Source: Methylocystis sp. IM3 (GTDB lineage: Bacteria > Pseudomonadota > Alphaproteobacteria > Rhizobiales > Beijerinckiaceae). Taken from it: a stretch of 64,000 nt of DNA. Shown here in pieces: positions 54,901 through 63,843 of this stretch. A program made the translations under genes and the position numbers. The notes under the pieces are model-generated. The model made no database searches. It was not told the DNA's origin and saw only the letters and a program-made list of their open reading frames with translations. The stretch covers positions 550,501 to 614,500 of the forward strand of contig NZ_JBBPBZ010000002.1 in assembly GCF_038070105.1 (NCBI RefSeq). Direction: 5' to 3'. Positions within the stretch are counted from its first letter, which is position 1; every line of letters starts with the position of its first letter.

Positions 54901-56453
54901 GGCCGGGGCTGTTCAAACGCATGTGGCAAGGGTTTCGCCGGAGCTTGCGCGCCGGCCTGATGGCAATGGGCGCGGGATCTCTTTCGGCCTGTTTTCCGGT
55001 CGGCCCGGATTTTTCGCCCCCGCCGACGCCGGCGGCGAACCATTTCACGCCCGAGCCCGCGGTTTCCCCCGGCGACGGGCAACGCTTCGAGGAAGGCAAG
55101 GACATCCCGGCCGAGTGGTGGCGGCTCTTCAAATCCCCCGCGCTCGACGCGCTGGTGCGCGAGGCGCTGCAAAACAGTCCCAATCTGCAATCCGCCGAGG
55201 CCGCCGTTCGCGTCGCCTATTACACCGCCGAGGCGCAGAAAGGCGGCTTTTTCCCCCAGCTGCTGTTCAACTCCAACGACAGCACCAACCTTCAGTCCAA
55301 CAACCGTTCTCTTTCGAGCATCAATCAGGTCATCTTCAACCAGCTTTACCCGAGTCCGGCCAATATTCTCTACAACGTGCAGTCGGTGAACACGCAAAAT
55401 CCGCCGACGGCGAATTATGCGCTGCTGCTCAAGCAATTCACCGTCAGCTACACGCCGGATGTATGGGGGCAGAACCTGCGCGCCGTCGAGTCGCTCGTCG
55501 CGCAGACGGAGGCGCAGCGCTGGCAACTCGAGGCCGCCCAGCTCGCGCTCACGAGCAATGTCGTCGTCGCAGCCATTCAGGAAGCTTCGATCCGCGGGCA
55601 GATCGAGGCGACAAAAACGATCATCACCATTCTTCGAGAGTCGCTCGACATTCTCAACCGGCAATATTCTTTCGGTTCAATCGCAAAGGCGGACGTCATC
55701 GCCCAGGAAGCCGCGCTCGCCCAGGCCGAGCAGACGCTTCCGCCGCTCGAGAAGGAGCTTGCGATACAGCGTGATCTTCTCACTGCGCTCGCCGGGCGCT
55801 TTTCCTTCGAGGGGCCGGGAGAGATTTTCGAACTGTCGCATTTCACCTTGCCCTCCAGCGTTCCAGTCAGCCTGCCCTCGCGGCTCGTCGCGCAACGTCC
55901 CGACATCAGGGCCGCTGAGGCTAATCTTCATTCGGCCAGCGCCAACGTCGGCGTGACCATCGCCAGCCGACTGCCGAATCTCAACCTGTCGGGCAACCTT
56001 GGGGCCAGCGCGTTCAAGGTGACGGAGCTCTTCACGCCTGGCACGGGCCTCTATGTGGCGGCGGCCAATATCACGCAGCCGATCTTTGATGGCATGACGC
56101 TTCTGAACAAGCAGAAGGCCGCCGAGGCCCAGCTCCAGCAAGCGGATGCGAAATATCGCGCGACGGTGATCAACGCCTTCCAGAACGTCGCCGATGCGCT
56201 GCGCTCGCTGCAAGCGGACGCCAGGGCGGTCATCACGGCGCGCAAGGCCGAGGACGCGGCCAAGCGCAACCTCGACATCGTGCGCATGCAGCTCAAATAC
56301 GGGCAGGTCTCGCAGATTGCGGTTCTTTACGCGCAGCGCACCTTTCTTCTGGCGTCGTTGTCGCGCGTCCAGGCCGACGCCACGCGACTCTCTGACACGG
56401 CCGGGCTGTTCATGGCGCTTGGCGGCGGCTGGTGGAGCCGGGAGTCGCAATAG
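54897..56453 (+). CDS. NodT-family RND outer-membrane lipoprotein
   Basis: A 518-residue TolC-like channel. The signal peptide ends in an LSAC lipobox followed by FPVGPDFSPPPTP, typical of NodT/OprM lipoproteins. Both repeats of the outer-membrane efflux domain are present (WWRLFKSPALDALVREAL; PDIRAAEANLHSASANVG). The ATG at 54897 overlaps the pump stop. Completes the tripartite metal exporter. Confidence 0.92.
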   Translation: MRPGLFKRMWQGFRRSLRAGLMAMGAGSLSACFPVGPDFSPPPTPAANHFTPEPAVSPGDGQRFEEGKDIPAEWWRLFKSPALDALVREALQNSPNLQSAEAAVRVAYYTAEAQKGGFFPQLLFNSNDSTNLQSNNRSLSSINQVIFNQLYPSPANILYNVQSVNTQNPPTANYALLLKQFTVSYTPDVWGQNLRAVESLVAQTEAQRWQLEAAQLALTSNVVVAAIQEASIRGQIEATKTIITILRESLDILNRQYSFGSIAKADVIAQEAALAQAEQTLPPLEKELAIQRDLLTALAGRFSFEGPGEIFELSHFTLPSSVPVSLPSRLVAQRPDIRAAEANLHSASANVGVTIASRLPNLNLSGNLGASAFKVTELFTPGTGLYVAAANITQPIFDGMTLLNKQKAAEAQLQQADAKYRATVINAFQNVADALRSLQADARAVITARKAEDAAKRNLDIVRMQLKYGQVSQIAVLYAQRTFLLASLSRVQADATRLSDTAGLFMALGGGWWSRESQ

Positions 56454-56575
56454 GGGCCTGCGCCCGGTAATTTCTGCTCCATGTCTCGAAGGTGGCCGAC
56501 CGTCACAATTTGCGGACACAAGCCCCGGAACCGCGCTATAGCGGGGAGACAGCTCTTAATTTGGCGCGATTTGAG

Positions 56576-57295
56576 ATGACGACCCGCACCTCCATCCTGC
56601 TCGTCGAGGACGACTCGGAAATCAACCAGCTGATTACGCAGTATCTCGAAAAGCACGACATGGACGTCGTCGCCGTCTCCAACAGCGAGGCGATGGATCA
56701 GGCGCTTGCCAGCCGGGCTTTCGACCTGCTGCTGCTCGATCTCAACCTTCCCGGCGAGGACGGGTTTTCCATCTGCCGGCGCGTCAGGGCCCAGCAGTCG
56801 CTTCCGATCATCATCGTCACCGCCAAGGCGGAGGACCTCGACAAGATTCTCGGGCTCGAGATGGGGGCGGACGACTATGTCGTGAAGCCTTTCAACTCGC
56901 GCGAGCTTTTGGCGCGCATCCGCGCCGTTCTGAGGCGCGCGGAGGCGCAAAGCCGCGTCGGCGCGAGCCTGCCGCGCCAGACATATCATTTCGGGGGATG
57001 GCGCATGGAGCTTCTTTCCCGTGAGGTTGTTTCCCCGAGGGGCATAAAGGTCGCGATGACAGGGGCGGAGTTCGACCTTCTCCATGCGCTGTGCGAGAAC
57101 CCCAACCGTGTCCTGACGAGAGACCAACTGATCAATCTCACCCATGGCCCCACATCTGGCCCCTTTGAAAGAAGCGTCGACGTACTGATCAGCCGCCTTC
57201 GACAGAAGCTCGAGAAAGACCCCAAGAATCCGGCGATCATCCTTACCGTGAGATCGGAGGGTTACATGTTCGCCGCGTCGGTGACGCGCTCATGA
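56576..57295 (+). CDS. OmpR-family response regulator
   Basis: A 239-residue two-component regulator. The receiver domain has acidic residues E11/D12/D13, phospho-acceptor Asp55 (LLLLDLNLPGEDG), the conserved Thr in IIIVTAKAE and Lys in YVVKPF. The C-terminal winged helix binds DNA (LTHGPTSGPFERSVDVLISRLRQKLE). It lies 122 bases after the efflux operon and overlaps the kinase gene by four bases. Probably controls the metal exporter upstream, as in other RND metal systems (inference). Confidence 0.9.
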   Translation: MTTRTSILLVEDDSEINQLITQYLEKHDMDVVAVSNSEAMDQALASRAFDLLLLDLNLPGEDGFSICRRVRAQQSLPIIIVTAKAEDLDKILGLEMGADDYVVKPFNSRELLARIRAVLRRAEAQSRVGASLPRQTYHFGGWRMELLSREVVSPRGIKVAMTGAEFDLLHALCENPNRVLTRDQLINLTHGPTSGPFERSVDVLISRLRQKLEKDPKNPAIILTVRSEGYMFAASVTRS

Positions 57296-58689
57296 AATCG
57301 GCAGGCATGGTCGCCCGCCTCGGGCCCGATCGTCTCGCCGGACAAATTACCCTTCTCATTCTCGGCGCGATCGTGACGTTTCAGACGATCGTGCTCGTCG
57401 CCTTTCACCTCCTTGATGTCGAGGGACGCCGGCATATCGTCGACCAGACCGATTTCGTCGCCAGCATCATCCTTGCTGTCGACGCCGCGCCAATGGAGGA
57501 GCGGCAGCATCTCCTCTCCGAATTCGCGCATGCCGTTCCTTTCGCCAACATCCATATCGAGGGCGAGCGCCCGCAGGCCGTTGCGCTCGACAACTGGGAA
57601 TTCGCGAACGAAATTCGCGCAATCCACTCCGACTTGTGGGAGAAGGCGGAAGTTTTCGCCGCCTCTGCGCCGGATGGCCGCAATTCTGGCGTCCTCGCGG
57701 TTGGATTGCGTAAGGGCGGCTACGCTCTCATTTCAATCTACCAGCACCGCAAGCCTCCCCGGTCTGTGTGGCGATGGTTCTGGCAACCCGAACCCGGAAC
57801 GCCCTTCTTCCTCACGCCCTGGGCGCTGTCCGCGATCCTGTTTTTCCTCTGCACGACAATTCTCGTCGTATGGGCGTCGGACGGCATCGTCGCGCCGCTC
57901 GTCAAGCTTGCGAAGCACGCGGAACAATTTCCCGACCGCGGCGAGGGCGACGAACTGCTGGCCGAGCGAGGCCCTACGGAGGTGCGCGAGCTCACCCGCT
58001 CCATAAACAGAATGCAGGACCGAATCCGCACCATGATCGCGGCCCGCAGCCAGGTGCTCGCGGCTGTCAGTCATGATCTGAAAACGATCATCACGCGGCT
58101 GAACCTGCGAACGGAACTCGTGTCCGAACCCCATCTGCGCGACAAGATGCTGCATGATATTTCGTTGATGGACGCCATGCTTCGAAAGAATCTCGAACAT
58201 TTGCGCGCCGAAAGCGACCGCGCGGATTATTCTCTGATCGACATCGACAGCGTTTTGCAAACGGTTGCGGATCAGTTCGTCGACCTCGGCTACAGGGTGC
58301 GCTATCGCGGTGGCGACAGATATATGATTCTCGGATCGCTTACGGAGATGCAGCGCGTTTTCAATAATCTCGTCGAAAACGCTATCCACCACGCGGGCGC
58401 CGTCGAGATCGAAGCGCGTCAGACAGGCGGCGATCGTCTGCAGATTGACGTGATCGACAATGGCCCCGGCATCCCGGATGATCAAAAAGCGACGATTTTC
58501 GAGCCATTCGTGCGCGGCGAGCCAGGCAGGACGATCAGCAATCACAGCGGCTTCGGGCTCGGCCTCTCGATCGTTCGCTCGCTTGTCGAGCATCACGGCG
58601 GCGCGGTCGCGCTGCTCGACCACAAGCCCCATGGGTTGATCGTCCGCGTCGTGCTTCCGCTGCAAAACGGCGTCGTTGCGTCGAGCTGA
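57292..58689 (+). CDS. Sensor histidine kinase
   Basis: A 465-residue membrane kinase. Two transmembrane helices (about 19-41 and 174-195) enclose a ~130-residue periplasmic sensor. A HAMP domain follows, then His261 in VSHDLKTIITRL, the N box FNNLVENAIHH, G1 DNGPGIPDD and G2 GFGLGLSIV. The usual Pro after HDLxT is Ile. Partner of the overlapping OmpR-type regulator. Confidence 0.92.
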   Translation: MKSAGMVARLGPDRLAGQITLLILGAIVTFQTIVLVAFHLLDVEGRRHIVDQTDFVASIILAVDAAPMEERQHLLSEFAHAVPFANIHIEGERPQAVALDNWEFANEIRAIHSDLWEKAEVFAASAPDGRNSGVLAVGLRKGGYALISIYQHRKPPRSVWRWFWQPEPGTPFFLTPWALSAILFFLCTTILVVWASDGIVAPLVKLAKHAEQFPDRGEGDELLAERGPTEVRELTRSINRMQDRIRTMIAARSQVLAAVSHDLKTIITRLNLRTELVSEPHLRDKMLHDISLMDAMLRKNLEHLRAESDRADYSLIDIDSVLQTVADQFVDLGYRVRYRGGDRYMILGSLTEMQRVFNNLVENAIHHAGAVEIEARQTGGDRLQIDVIDNGPGIPDDQKATIFEPFVRGEPGRTISNHSGFGLGLSIVRSLVEHHGGAVALLDHKPHGLIVRVVLPLQNGVVASS

Positions 58690-58698
58690 TGGCGCTTG

Positions 58699-59180
58699 TC
58701 AGGGTTTTTGACAGAGCAGGTCGCCGGCCTGCAAATGGCGTTTGAGTCCGCGCGTCGAATATGTCTCCGAGAAACCGGCCTCTCTCGCGTCGTGGATCTT
58801 TATGCGCGGCGCATCCAGTATGGATTGCGCGATCTGAGGCGAAATTGCCGCCCGTGACGTGGAGGCGCCTGCGAGCGTCGCGAGATCGTCGTCATTGTTC
58901 GAGAAAGACGCCTGGAACGATTTGGGAGGCGCGTCGATTCGAACGGCGCCAGAAAACGCCCCCGAGCCGCTTCTGATGCTTATAAGTTCGCTTTGCCGGC
59001 CTGCGCAGCCCAGCCGAGACAGATCAGCTCTTCGGGGATATCCTTGCACACAAGCAGTCGAACGCCGAGCTTGCGATAATCCGGCGGCGCTTTGGTCCAG
59101 ACTTCGGCCGCATGCCCGCATCCGAGAGAAAGAAGGCAACCGAGGGCGGCCGCGCCTGCGACTGAATTCGATCGACTCAT
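58699..59180 (-). pseudogene. Frameshifted secreted-protein gene
   Basis: The gene starts at ATG 59180 after a strong AGGGAGCGG site and encodes a signal peptide (MSRSNSVAGAAALGCLLSLG, cleavage near HAA) and KLGVRLLVCKDIPEELICLG. It then leaves frame and stops at 58980. A second minus frame continues from the same point with CAGRQSELISIRSGSG through to a stop at 58699, with good coding character (TRGLKRHLQAGDLLC at the end). A one-base shift near 59005-59015 joins both into one ~160-residue secreted protein. It is a true frameshift or a sequencing error. Family not recognised. Confidence 0.65.
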
Positions 59181-59356
59181 CAACCGCTCCCTGTTCAAAT
59201 TCACCACTTGTGTTTGCGAGCGAGCCTGCCAACGGGGCTCAGTCTGATTGGTCACATCAAATGCGCGTCGCCTGCCTTTTATCAGGAGCCGCAGGATCTA
59301 TCTTGCGATCAGACGCTAAAATGGCCGCTTCGGCCCCGACGCCCCAACTCATTCAA

Positions 59357-60349
59357 TCAGAGCCTATCAACAAACCAGGTATTGAGCTTCCCCCGATTTT
59401 TGAGTTCGACGAGTCCGCAACCTATGTACCTGAACCGGGCGCCGAGCTTGTCTCGCATCTCTTGCGAAATGTGCACCTTTCCCGACGTTCCAGTCTGCTC
59501 CAGCCGCGCGGCGACGTTAACGGTATCGCCCCAAATATCGTAGAACGGCTTGTTGACGCCGATCACGCCAGCCAGGACGTCTCCGCTGTGGATGCCCACG
59601 CGGACGTCCACCACGCATCCAATTTCTTCGCGCAAAGCCGGGATCAGGCCCACGATGTCCAGTCCAGCCAGTACGGCGCGATCGGCGTGATCGAATTGGG
59701 GATGCGGCAGGCCCGCAACGGCCAGATAGCCATCGCCAATCGTTTTGATTTTTTCGAGTCCGTGTCTCTTGATGACGCCGTCAAACGCCTTGAATATCCG
59801 GTCGAGGATGGCGACAACGTCGCTTGCGGATTTATCCCGGGCGAAAGCCGTGAAGCCGACAATATCGATAAACAACACGGATGCGACGTGGTGATCGGCG
59901 ATTACCTCATTATCTTTCATACGGGCGGCAATTGAATCAGGGAGCATGTTCCGCAACAGCCTCTCTGATCGCTCCCGTTCCTTTTTCAACTCGGCGGTCC
60001 GCTGCTCCACCTGCCGCTCGAGGTCGTGCAACAGCTCGTCACGGGTAAGAAACGCCAGAATCTCGCTTACCGTTCCAATATCGCGCTCATTCAAAGGCGC
60101 CGGCAAAATCAGCCGACGGATCAAGCCAGCAGACGCGTCAATTTGCAGAGAAATCTCCTTGTTGTTCTCCTCTAGTAGAACGACAAGCTCCAGTGGCGCT
60201 CTGGCGCGAAGGTCACGTGAAAGCAAAGAGATTGCATGACCGGCGGCAACTTGCCTGATACCCGCCGCGACTAACGCAGCTCGCAGCTTTTCTCTGGCGA
60301 AGGGCACGGCCTCGGAAGAGGATATCGAAAGTCGTCCGATCTCGATCAT
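59357..60349 (-). CDS. Class III adenylate/guanylate cyclase, likely stressosome output
   Basis: A 330-residue protein. A weak GHKL/RsbT-like N-terminal domain (about 1-85) and a coiled coil (about 105-140) precede a catalytic domain with metal Asp in VLFIDIVGFT, KTIGDGY with the Lys that selects adenine, the second Asp in that motif, and transition-state residues in IWGDTVNVAARLE. These point to cAMP production. ATG 60349 overlaps the phosphatase stop (ATGA), so it is the terminal gene of the RsbR-S-T operon. The cyclase is cytosolic. Confidence 0.9.
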   Translation of the reverse strand: MIEIGRLSISSSEAVPFAREKLRAALVAAGIRQVAAGHAISLLSRDLRARAPLELVVLLEENNKEISLQIDASAGLIRRLILPAPLNERDIGTVSEILAFLTRDELLHDLERQVEQRTAELKKERERSERLLRNMLPDSIAARMKDNEVIADHHVASVLFIDIVGFTAFARDKSASDVVAILDRIFKAFDGVIKRHGLEKIKTIGDGYLAVAGLPHPQFDHADRAVLAGLDIVGLIPALREEIGCVVDVRVGIHSGDVLAGVIGVNKPFYDIWGDTVNVAARLEQTGTSGKVHISQEMRDKLGARFRYIGCGLVELKNRGKLNTWFVDRL

Positions 60350-60915
60350 CGCACGGGTTCTCGCCAACGCAACGCTAGAACGCTGGCGTCATCATTGTGG
60401 GAGCCGAACTTTTCAACGAGGGAGCGCGCGACATGAACTGCGCTTCCAACAGGAATATGGGTGGGAGAAGACAGGCCGTCGGTATGCATCAGGAACCAAA
60501 CATCTCGCTTCAACTCCGTCCGGATTATTTTCGGACGACGCATGCGTAATCCTACAACGCCGACCCGCATCTCCAGAGGCCGCAGCGCCAAGCTTGCCTG
60601 AACATTTCCTATGCCACAAAAGGACAGTTCACCATTGCGCAACCTTGCAATGGATATCGCCGCGCCGGAAGTCCCCCTCAGAGTTTGGTCGAGACGTTCT
60701 AATAGAGCGTCCGGCTCGCCGTCGGGGTTGTCGTAGACAAAAGCGCGCGCCCTCTCGGCAATATGATATGCGCTCAGGCCATGCCCGGCGCCGTCAATCA
60801 ACGCCGCCAGGGCGCCATCGCGGGCCGGAATCACGATGCCGGAGTCGCCGCCTCGCGGAGCGCCGGGATATGAACGGACATGCACAGCCCAATCCAGTTC
60901 CAAGGTCAGCTCCAT
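60346..60915 (-). CDS. RsbX/SpoIIE-like PP2C phosphatase
   Basis: A 189-residue serine/threonine phosphatase of the PP2C-SpoIIE type. Metal-binding motifs GGDSG, IDGAGHG, HTDGLS and HNDDASVL are in order. RsbX phosphatases reset phosphorylated stressosome proteins; RsbU-type ones act on the output. Position after RsbT and a length close to RsbX favour RsbX. Overlaps RsbT by ten bases and the cyclase by four. Confidence 0.88.
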   Translation of the reverse strand: MELTLELDWAVHVRSYPGAPRGGDSGIVIPARDGALAALIDGAGHGLSAYHIAERARAFVYDNPDGEPDALLERLDQTLRGTSGAAISIARLRNGELSFCGIGNVQASLALRPLEMRVGVVGLRMRRPKIIRTELKRDVWFLMHTDGLSSPTHIPVGSAVHVARSLVEKFGSHNDDASVLALRWREPVR

Positions 60916-61304
60916 TTCACGATTCGAATACGGGTTCCCTGGCCCGGTTGGCTTTCGATGCTGAAATCGTCAACAAGTCGTTTCGTTCCAGGCAGACCCA
61001 AGCCGAGAGTCCCGCCGGTCGAGACATTTTCTTTCATCGCTTCTTCCAGATCCCGTATGCCGGGACCCCTGTCTTCGACGATCGCCTCTATGCCGGGGCG
61101 CTTTATCTGCAGAACCGGCCGCAAGCTGAGGAGGCCGGACTCTGCGTATTTGACGACATTGGTCACAAGCTCGCTGACCGCCGTCGCGAGCGCGGCCGTA
61201 GCATTCGCCGACATGCCGATCTGTTGCGCCATCTCCCGTGTCGCCAGGATCGCGAGTGCAATGTCCTTCGAGGCAAGGATACGGATCCTGCGGCCCTGGT
61301 TCAC
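60906..61304 (-). CDS. rsbT: RsbT-like serine kinase/switch protein
   Basis: A 132-residue GHKL-fold protein. N box SELVTNVVKYAESG, G1 EDRGPGIRD and G2 GTLGLGLPGTKRLVDDF match RsbT kinases, which phosphorylate RsbR/RsbS and, once freed, activate the output. The GTG start at 61304 makes a GTGA overlap with rsbS; a longer frame from 61355 would overlap it by 55 bases. Confidence 0.9.
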   Translation of the reverse strand: MNQGRRIRILASKDIALAILATREMAQQIGMSANATAALATAVSELVTNVVKYAESGLLSLRPVLQIKRPGIEAIVEDRGPGIRDLEEAMKENVSTGGTLGLGLPGTKRLVDDFSIESQPGQGTRIRIVKWS

Positions 61305-61657
61305 CGGAAACGCTCCATCGCGCTCTCCACGGACAGGGCTGTATCTGCCCAGCATGTTTCGAGATCCATCATCGTCAATCCTGCTGCCGCACCGGGCCTG
61401 ATCCCCGCCAGAACGACGGACACTCCCATCAGCTTCACGCCGACACCCACACGCCTGATCATCTCGAAATCATGGTCATCGAGAAGTTCAACAGCTGAAA
61501 GATCAAGTACCAGTCCGGAAATCTGATGGAGGTGGACATACGCCAGGACGGATTTGCGAAGTTCGGAAAAAAATGCGTCATGGACCGGGTCGGGGAAAGG
61601 AACGATCATTACCCCTTCGACAAGCTGCAGAACGATGCGCGTATCACTTTCCGGCAA
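61301..61657 (-). CDS. rsbS: RsbS-like STAS protein
   Basis: A 118-residue STAS-domain scaffold of the stressosome. The sequence VEGVMIVPFPDPVHDAFF and LDLSAVELLDDHDFEMIRR aligns well with RsbS. At the conserved phospho-Ser (DSF in Bacillus RsbS) it has Asp61 (D60-D61-H62). A TTG start at 61657 is chosen because GGAG lies seven bases upstream; another TTG at 61690 lacks such a site. Overlaps both neighbours. Confidence 0.85.
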   Translation of the reverse strand: MPESDTRIVLQLVEGVMIVPFPDPVHDAFFSELRKSVLAYVHLHQISGLVLDLSAVELLDDHDFEMIRRVGVGVKLMGVSVVLAGIRPGAAAGLTMMDLETCWADTALSVESAMERFR

Positions 61658-62528
61658 TTTTCTGCTCCACGCCCGCGCGGTCGAAGGCAATGCGAAGAGC
61701 GTCTTGCAGATTACCCGTCGTCTTCATGTCGCCGACTTCGATGCCGAGTTCCACGATGGTTTGAGCCACTGACGGCGACAGCCCCGATACGATTGTGTAG
61801 CTTCCCATCAATCGGGCCGCCTTCGTCATTCGGATGAAATGATTGGCCACAGCCGTGTCCACGACGGCGACGCCCGAAATATCCAGGATGAAGACCTGCG
61901 CCCTTTTTTCCGCAATCTGCTCGAGCATGCGTTGCATGATGTCCTGAGCGCGTCGGCTATCCACGATGCCGACGACCGGCAACATCAATATGCCGTCCCA
62001 TATCGCCGTAATTGGCGTGCTCATATCCGTGAGCGCGCGGCTTTGCTGCGAAATGATCTCAGCGGTCATCTGCGCATAAATATCGACGACCAAAGCCCCT
62101 TCCATTTGGCCAACGCGCCAGAACGATTCGACGCTTTTCGAGAGTTCTTCCTTATCGAGCCCTGTCGCGTAAATTCTATCGCTCCACAACTGTAGAGCCT
62201 TATTCATCACTGAAAGATAATGCCGCGGCTTGATCTGGAGTTGGGCATGAACCTCGCCAATCCTCACGCGGCTTTTCACATAGTCCTCATCCCACTCGGC
62301 GTCCAGGAACTCCAACCAGGCCCTTCTCGAATGAGCCTGAGCACGATGGAGCGAAGGCTCGTCAGGAAAATGCACCTCAAATTCATGCCCAAGGGCTGCG
62401 CGCATATAATCGTAGAGTTCGCCGAGGAAGCTGTCGATCAGGGGAGACAGATAGGGAGACAAGGCGCGCACGCGCTCAAAATCAACGTCGGTAACCTCGT
62501 ACAGTTTGCGAAACTCCTGGAAAATCAT
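61644..62528 (-). CDS. rsbR: RsbR with N-terminal globin-coupled sensor domain
   Basis: A 294-residue stressosome sensor. Residues ~1-150 form a globin-coupled-sensor fold with proximal His94 in the hallmark RIGEVHAQLQIKPRHYL. A linker helix follows, then a C-terminal STAS domain opening STPITAIWDGILMLPVVG. The two RsbR phosphorylation sites correspond to Ser191 (Thr171 in Bacillus) and Thr225 (Thr205). The haem pocket would sense oxygen or another gas. It is the first gene of the operon. Confidence 0.9.
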   Translation of the reverse strand: MIFQEFRKLYEVTDVDFERVRALSPYLSPLIDSFLGELYDYMRAALGHEFEVHFPDEPSLHRAQAHSRRAWLEFLDAEWDEDYVKSRVRIGEVHAQLQIKPRHYLSVMNKALQLWSDRIYATGLDKEELSKSVESFWRVGQMEGALVVDIYAQMTAEIISQQSRALTDMSTPITAIWDGILMLPVVGIVDSRRAQDIMQRMLEQIAEKRAQVFILDISGVAVVDTAVANHFIRMTKAARLMGSYTIVSGLSPSVAQTIVELGIEVGDMKTTGNLQDALRIAFDRAGVEQKIAGK

Positions 62529-63120
62529 GGCTGTTCGATCTCCGTTCGAGGACGTCCGTCAGCGCCCTGGCTCAATGCCAAGTTGTTGCTTAAGGCAAGG
62601 TAACGATCAAGAGGCCATCGCGAGAAAAAGGCGTACGCCGGCGGCGTCCGGGCTTGACCTTGGCAGCCGCCCGTCGAATCAGCATCCACTCGACAATGCG
62701 GTGACGAGGGGTTGGCGAACATCTGTGTAAACGCTTGAACTCACTCGTTCATTTTAGCTTGCTCGAAATTCAGCTTACCTGTGGACCTGCGCACGTTGGG
62801 AGCCAATCAGGATCGTGCGGGCAGAGCTGCCCTTGGTCAGTTCGGGCGCGAGCTGGATTTCGGCTCGGATCGTTCCGTCCGGGGCAAGCACATCGCCTAT
62901 CTCCACGTCTCGGAACAAGCATGTTTTCTGGCGTTCAGGATAGCAACCGAAGAGATTGCGGGAGTGAGCGCCGTGATTTCAGTGGCTTATGCGCCAACAT
63001 CACGAAATGCTGATCCCGTGATATTGCGCAAGACCGGGACGTTTAGGTTGAGCTGATTGCCCGAATCTGTGGTAATCCTAGCCGTTAGCTCGGCAGATCA
63101 AGCCGAAATGGGGAGGATAA
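62529..63120. other. Intergenic region between stressosome operon and small secreted proteins
   Basis: About 590 bases. It must hold the leftward promoter of rsbR and the rightward promoter of the next gene. A GTG-started 91-codon frame (62781-63056) has no ribosome-binding site and no recognisable fold. A short palindrome TTGC-cttaa-GCAA lies near 62583-62595. Nothing firm. Confidence 0.4.
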
Positions 63121-63381
63121 ATGAAGAAGCGCCTTTCACTCATGGCTATGTCCCTCGGCCTATCGATGATGACGACAGCAGCCCTTTCACAAGGAACGTC
63201 GGTGCAAACCTGTTCTGCAGCGTATGACGTATGCTTTAATGCATGTTCCCAGCAGTTTCCTGGGGGCACTGATGCATCCGCAAAATGCATCGACAAATGC
63301 GCAATGTCTCGTGCGAAATGCGACCGAAATGGTTGTTTTAAAAGCGATTCGGTCAACATCTGCGGCCTCGCCAAAGAGTAG
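63121..63381 (+). CDS. Small Cys-rich secreted protein with CX3C pairs
   Basis: An 86-residue protein. A signal peptide (cleavage near ALS-QG) is followed by a mature domain with eight Cys, including two CX3C pairs (CFNAC and CIDKC) and further Cys spaced to form a disulfide-stapled helical hairpin. GGGGAGGATAA precedes the ATG. Function unknown; probably periplasmic. Confidence 0.7.
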   Translation: MKKRLSLMAMSLGLSMMTTAALSQGTSVQTCSAAYDVCFNACSQQFPGGTDASAKCIDKCAMSRAKCDRNGCFKSDSVNICGLAKE

Positions 63382-63436
63382 TGTCTCTCGCGAAACCTGA
63401 ATCCAAAGCAGAACCTATCGAAAGGGAGTGCCTCTG

Positions 63437-63775
63437 ATGCGTCTTTTTGTTTCTTCTCTAGCCTTTTGTGCCCTTGCGGGGAGCGCTCTGGCTGCGACCG
63501 GGCTCGATACCTATGTGGACAAGAATGGCTTTATCGATGTGCAGGCTCTGACTTGTGCTCAGCTCGCGGACACGTATCAAGAAGATGCGAACGCTTTGGC
63601 GAACTGGTATTCCGGTTGGTATAATGGCCTCGCGAAGAAGCATTACTACCACCTGACCCGCGTCGCGGGCGAGGAGCATCAGCTCATCGTCTACTGTAAG
63701 GCGCATCGAAATGAGAAGATTATCCATGCTCTTGATCACGTCTTCAAGGAAGAGCATGAAGGCGGACCTCGCTGA
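63437..63775 (+). CDS. hdeA: HdeA/HdeB-family periplasmic acid-stress chaperone
   Basis: A 112-residue protein with a signal peptide (cut near ALA-AT). The mature part opens ALTCAQLADTYQEDANALANW, and a second Cys in LIVYCKAH would form the single HdeA disulfide. Members bind unfolded periplasmic proteins at low pH. The ATG at 63437 follows AAAGGGAG and begins the signal peptide. Ends ahead of two terminators. Confidence 0.82.
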   Translation: MRLFVSSLAFCALAGSALAATGLDTYVDKNGFIDVQALTCAQLADTYQEDANALANWYSGWYNGLAKKHYYHLTRVAGEEHQLIVYCKAHRNEKIIHALDHVFKEEHEGGPR

Positions 63776-63809
63776 GGCCTAACTTTTTTCCTCCGCGACC
63801 TTAAATGAA

Positions 63810-63831
63810 AGCCCGGACCACTGTCCGGGCT
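63810..63831 (+). terminator. First terminator hairpin after hdeA
   Basis: A perfect 9-bp stem AGCCCGGAC/GTCCGGGCT with loop CACT. It lacks a T-run and acts in tandem with the next hairpin. Confidence 0.6.
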
Positions 63832-63843
63832 GAGATCGCTGAC

